Below, piece by piece: positions 61,575 to 64,000 of a DNA stretch of 64,000 bases. The first letter of the stretch is position 1, and each line of letters starts with the position of its first letter. Source of the DNA: VRUE01 sp963702575 (GTDB lineage Bacteria > Actinomycetota > Thermoleophilia > Solirubrobacterales > 70-9); contig CAVPCU010000006.1 in assembly GCA_963702575.1 (NCBI GenBank), positions 1-64,000 on the forward strand, written 5' to 3'. Both the position numbers and the translations under genes were made by a program. The notes under the pieces were generated by a model, which was not told the DNA's origin, made no database searches, and saw only the letters and a program-made list of their open reading frames with translations.

Positions 61575-62549
61575 ATGGCAGGCATCCTGACCTACGCCCT
61601 CCACGACGACGAGGGCAACTTCAACAAGAACTCGCTCGGGGCGATCTCCGAGGCGGCCAAGCTGGCCGGCGAGATCGGCGGCGAGGCCGCCGCGCTGGTC
61701 GTCGGCGACATCGCCGACGACGCCTGCGCCGCGCTCGGCAACTGGGGCGCGGCCAAGGTCTACCGGGCCAAGAGCGTGCCCGAGGGCCTCGCCCAGCCGA
61801 TCGTCGACGCGATGGCCAAGGTGATCCAGGACGAGGGCTTCGGCTACGCGCTGTTCGGCGGCGGCCTGCTCGGCTTCGAGATCGGCGCCGGGCTGACCGC
61901 GCGGCTGAACGCCGGCGTGACGATGGAGGTGACGCAGGTCAAGGTGCAGGACGGCAAGCTGGTCGTCGAGCGCCCGATCCTGCAGGACTCCCAGATCGCC
62001 GACGTCGGCTACGTCTCCGAGCCCGGGATCATCATCGGCCGCCTCAACGCCTTCGACGCCAACGAGAGCGGCGGCAGCGCCGAGGTCGTCGACGTCGAGG
62101 TCGAGCTCTCGCCCTGGTCGACCAAGGCGAAGCTGGTCCAGCGCGGCGAGCAGCGCGGCGCCGACGTCAACATCGAGGACGCCGACATCCTCGTCGGCGG
62201 CGGCCGCGGCCTCGGCGCCGCGGAGGGCTTCAAGCAGTGCGAGGAACTCGCCGAGGCGATGGGCGGCGCCGTCGCCGCGACCCGCGCGGTGGTCGACGCC
62301 GGCTGGTACCCCTACGCGGCCCAGATCGGCCAGACCGGCAAGACGGTCGCGCCGAAGCTCTACCTGGCCGCCGGCATCTCCGGCGCGATCCAGCACAAGG
62401 TCGGGATGCAGAGCTCGGAGAACATCCTCGCGATCAACAAGGACCAGAACGCGCCGATCTTCGAGTTCTCGGACCTCGGCGTGGTCGGCGACCTGCACAA
62501 GATCGTCCCCAAGCTGACCGAGGCGATCAAGGCGAAGAAGGGGGGCTGA
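61575..62549 (+). CDS. etfA: Electron transfer flavoprotein alpha subunit (FixB/EtfA)
   Basis: The 324-residue protein starts GILTYALHDDEGNFNKNSL, followed by an ADP-like N-terminal domain. It has the FAD-binding C-terminal part: VGGGRGLGAAEGFKQCEELAEAMGGAVAATRAVVDAGWYPYAAQIGQTGKTV and LYLAAGISGAIQHKVGMQSSENILAINKDQNAPIF. It carries the FAD that shuttles electrons from dehydrogenases to ETF-QO. Despite the Fix names, no nitrogenase genes are nearby; an acyl-CoA role fits. It begins at the base after the etfB stop. Confidence 0.94.
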   Translation: MAGILTYALHDDEGNFNKNSLGAISEAAKLAGEIGGEAAALVVGDIADDACAALGNWGAAKVYRAKSVPEGLAQPIVDAMAKVIQDEGFGYALFGGGLLGFEIGAGLTARLNAGVTMEVTQVKVQDGKLVVERPILQDSQIADVGYVSEPGIIIGRLNAFDANESGGSAEVVDVEVELSPWSTKAKLVQRGEQRGADVNIEDADILVGGGRGLGAAEGFKQCEELAEAMGGAVAATRAVVDAGWYPYAAQIGQTGKTVAPKLYLAAGISGAIQHKVGMQSSENILAINKDQNAPIFEFSDLGVVGDLHKIVPKLTEAIKAKKGG

Positions 62550-62564
62550 GCCGCAAGGCTCGGC
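62545..62564 (+). other. Short hairpin between etfA and the ETF-QO gene
   Basis: GCTGAGCC-GCAA-GGCTCGGC is an 8-bp stem with one wobble, overlapping the etfA stop and 26 bp before the next start. It has no T-run, so it is more likely an RNA-stability element or weak attenuator. Confidence 0.35.
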
Positions 62565-62590
62565 CTCACCTCGTCCGAGAGGAGTCGACG

Positions 62591-64000
62591 ATGCCCGCCG
62601 TCAAGCCGATCGATTACCCGCCGCCGTTCGACTCCGCCGACGTGATCGGCCCGCCGACCGATCCGGTCGACGACCGGATCGAGGTCGGGGTGGCGATCGT
62701 CGGCGGCGGGCCGGCGGGCCTCGCCTGCGCCAACAAATTGATGCAGCTGCTCGAGGACGAGCCGGAGCTGACCGAGAAGCTGGGCGAAGTCCCGGTCGCG
62801 GTGATCGAGAAGGGCAAAGTCGCCGGCGCGCACCTGCTCTCCGGGGCGAACGTCGACCCCTCGGCGATGACCCGGCTGTTCCCGGACCTGGACCCGGCCG
62901 ATTGGCCGCCGGTCTACCAGGAGGTGACCAAGGACGCGACCTACTTCCTCACCTCGAAGGCCGCGATCCCGCTGAAGCCGCCGCCGCCCAACTTCCGCAA
63001 AGAGGGCACCTACACGCTCTCGGTCTCGAAACTGGGCCGCTTCCTCGCCGAGAAAGCCGAAGAGGCGGGCGTCTACATCCTCTCCGAGACCGCCGCGACC
63101 AAGCTGCTGGTCGAGGACCGGATCGTCAAGGGCGTGCGCTCGGGCGACCGCGGCCGCGGCAAGGACGGCGAGGAGCTCGGCAACTTCGAGCCCGGCTCCG
63201 ACGTCGTCGCCAAGGCGACGGTGCTCGCCGAGGGCACGATCGGCCACCTCACCTACTCCGCCTTCGACTACTTCGGCATGCGCGAGGGCTCCGACCCGCA
63301 GGCCTGGGAGCTCGGGGTGAAGGAGGTCTGGGAGGTGCCGAAGCCGCTCGACCGGGTGATCCACACGCTCGGCTGGCCGCTGCGCTGGGGCGCCAAGCAC
63401 AAGGAGGCCGGCGGCAGCTTCATCTACCCGATGGGCGAGGACAAGGTCTGCTTCGGCCTCGTCGTCGGCCTCGACTACACCGACGCCACCTTCTCCGTCC
63501 ACGACGAGCTGCAGCGGTTCAAGCAGCACCCCTTCATCGCCAAGATCATCGAGGGCGGCAAGCGGGTCGGCTGGGGGGCGAAGACGATCCCCTCGGGCGG
63601 CTACTGGGCGCTGCCGAAGCGCTTCTCGGTCCCCGGCATGCTGGTCGCCGGCGACGCCGCCGGGATGGTCAACATCGCCGAACTCGCCGGCGTCCACTAC
63701 GCGATGCACGCCGGGATGTACGCGGCGGAAGCGATCGTCGAGGCGCTGAAGGCCGACATCGACTCGGTCAACTTCGAGAGCTACGACAAGGCGATCCGCG
63801 ACTCGGTGATCGAGAAGGACCTCTACAAGTCGCGCAACATGAAGCAGCCGCTGACCAAGGGGTTGATCGCCGGCGGCATCGTCGCCAACATGCTCGTCGC
63901 GACCAAAGGCAACTTCCCGCCGGGGCACTGGAAGGTCGAGGACAACGCCGAGCCGGCGATGAGCATCGGCACCGCCGACGACCAGGTACCCCAAGCCCGA
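62591..64000 (+). CDS. Electron transfer flavoprotein-quinone oxidoreductase (FixC/ETF-QO), 5' part
   Basis: ATG 62591, after GAGAGGAG, opens a frame that runs off the right edge (470 codons seen). The N-terminal FAD fold is present (VAIVGGGPAGLACANKLM, VIEKGKVAGAHLLSGANVDPSA). Then come LSVSKLGRFLAEKAEE, a VLAEGTIGHLTYS loop, the FAD-binding LVAGDAAGMVNIAELAGVHYAMHAGMYAAEAIVEAL, and KSRNMKQPLTKG. It passes electrons from ETF to the membrane quinone pool. The 4Fe-4S ferredoxin part, if present, would lie outside the window. Confidence 0.9.
   Translation, partial: MPAVKPIDYPPPFDSADVIGPPTDPVDDRIEVGVAIVGGGPAGLACANKLMQLLEDEPELTEKLGEVPVAVIEKGKVAGAHLLSGANVDPSAMTRLFPDLDPADWPPVYQEVTKDATYFLTSKAAIPLKPPPPNFRKEGTYTLSVSKLGRFLAEKAEEAGVYILSETAATKLLVEDRIVKGVRSGDRGRGKDGEELGNFEPGSDVVAKATVLAEGTIGHLTYSAFDYFGMREGSDPQAWELGVKEVWEVPKPLDRVIHTLGWPLRWGAKHKEAGGSFIYPMGEDKVCFGLVVGLDYTDATFSVHDELQRFKQHPFIAKIIEGGKRVGWGAKTIPSGGYWALPKRFSVPGMLVAGDAAGMVNIAELAGVHYAMHAGMYAAEAIVEALKADIDSVNFESYDKAIRDSVIEKDLYKSRNMKQPLTKGLIAGGIVANMLVATKGNFPPGHWKVEDNAEPAMSIGTADDQVPQAR

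Noticed and set aside
60782..62549. FixA/FixB as nitrogen fixation genes
   Set aside because: No nif genes are nearby; context is acyl-CoA mutase, thiolase and ETF-quinone oxidoreductase, so fatty-acid electron transfer is the sound reading.

Overview
The window is GC-rich throughout, with short intergenic gaps, GTG/TTG starts, and protein families typical of high-GC Actinobacteria. The Cys-patterned secreted repeat protein, two-winged-helix regulators, type IV pilus genes and a beta-oxidation/ETF block suggest class Thermoleophilia, probably order Solirubrobacterales. That placement is inference from gene content; no rRNA or other direct marker is present.

Layout. 0-6 kb: the start of an osmoprotectant-type ABC binding lipoprotein (cut by the window edge), a secreted protein of four near-identical 205-residue repeats, the principal sigma factor rpoD, a YihY/BrkB membrane protein and a secreted protein of unknown function. 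6-9 kb: three tandem paralogous two-winged-helix regulators, divergent from the first pilus block. 9-14 kb: a membrane thioredoxin-fold protein, then pilB, pilT and pilC. 14-21.8 kb: an insert of unrelated genes that splits the pilus cluster: two small exported proteins, an AAA ATPase, a Fic protein, a 1111-residue multi-pass protein with an OmpA-like tail, and a Phd/VapC pair. 21.8-31 kb: a c-di-GMP-I-type (GEMM) riboswitch directly upstream of the major pilin with its own terminator, then prepilin-like proteins, pilD, pilM, pilN, pilO and a PilP-position protein.

31-46 kb: an HxlR regulator, a protein with a possible HEPN fold, a pair of Get3/ArsA-like ATPases, a parA-ftsZ operon with long N-terminal extensions, gamma-glutamyltransferase with an overlapping class III adenylate cyclase, an AbiEi-like/DUF559-like protein flanked by palindromes, two methyltransferases, and a methyltransferase-GH57-GT4 trio in the same order as mycobacterial Rv3030-Rv3031-Rv3032. 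46-56.5 kb: an XRE regulator, acetyltransferase, MeaB GTPase, DipZ, acyl-CoA dehydrogenase, aldehyde dehydrogenase, HxlR regulator, PaaI thioesterase, an XRE/nucleotidyltransferase pair and leucyl aminopeptidase. 56.5-64 kb: thiolase, HAD phosphatase, both methylmalonyl-CoA mutase subunits, ETF beta and alpha, and the start of ETF-quinone oxidoreductase.

Two themes connect the genes. One is a type IV pilus whose major pilin is probably under cyclic-dinucleotide control. The other is acyl-CoA catabolism: dehydrogenase, thiolase, mutase with its MeaB chaperone, and electron transfer through ETF and ETF-QO to quinone.

Many genes carry single-base frame breaks (repeat protein, pilA, the PilV-like gene, pilD, pilM, pilN, pilO, mutase large subunit, etfB; possibly fic and vapC). 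Broken genes include core metabolic ones, and the continuing frames are well conserved, so I read most as sequence errors rather than gene death. Those genes are annotated across the break and the break positions are given. No tRNA, rRNA, CRISPR array or insertion sequence was recognised.
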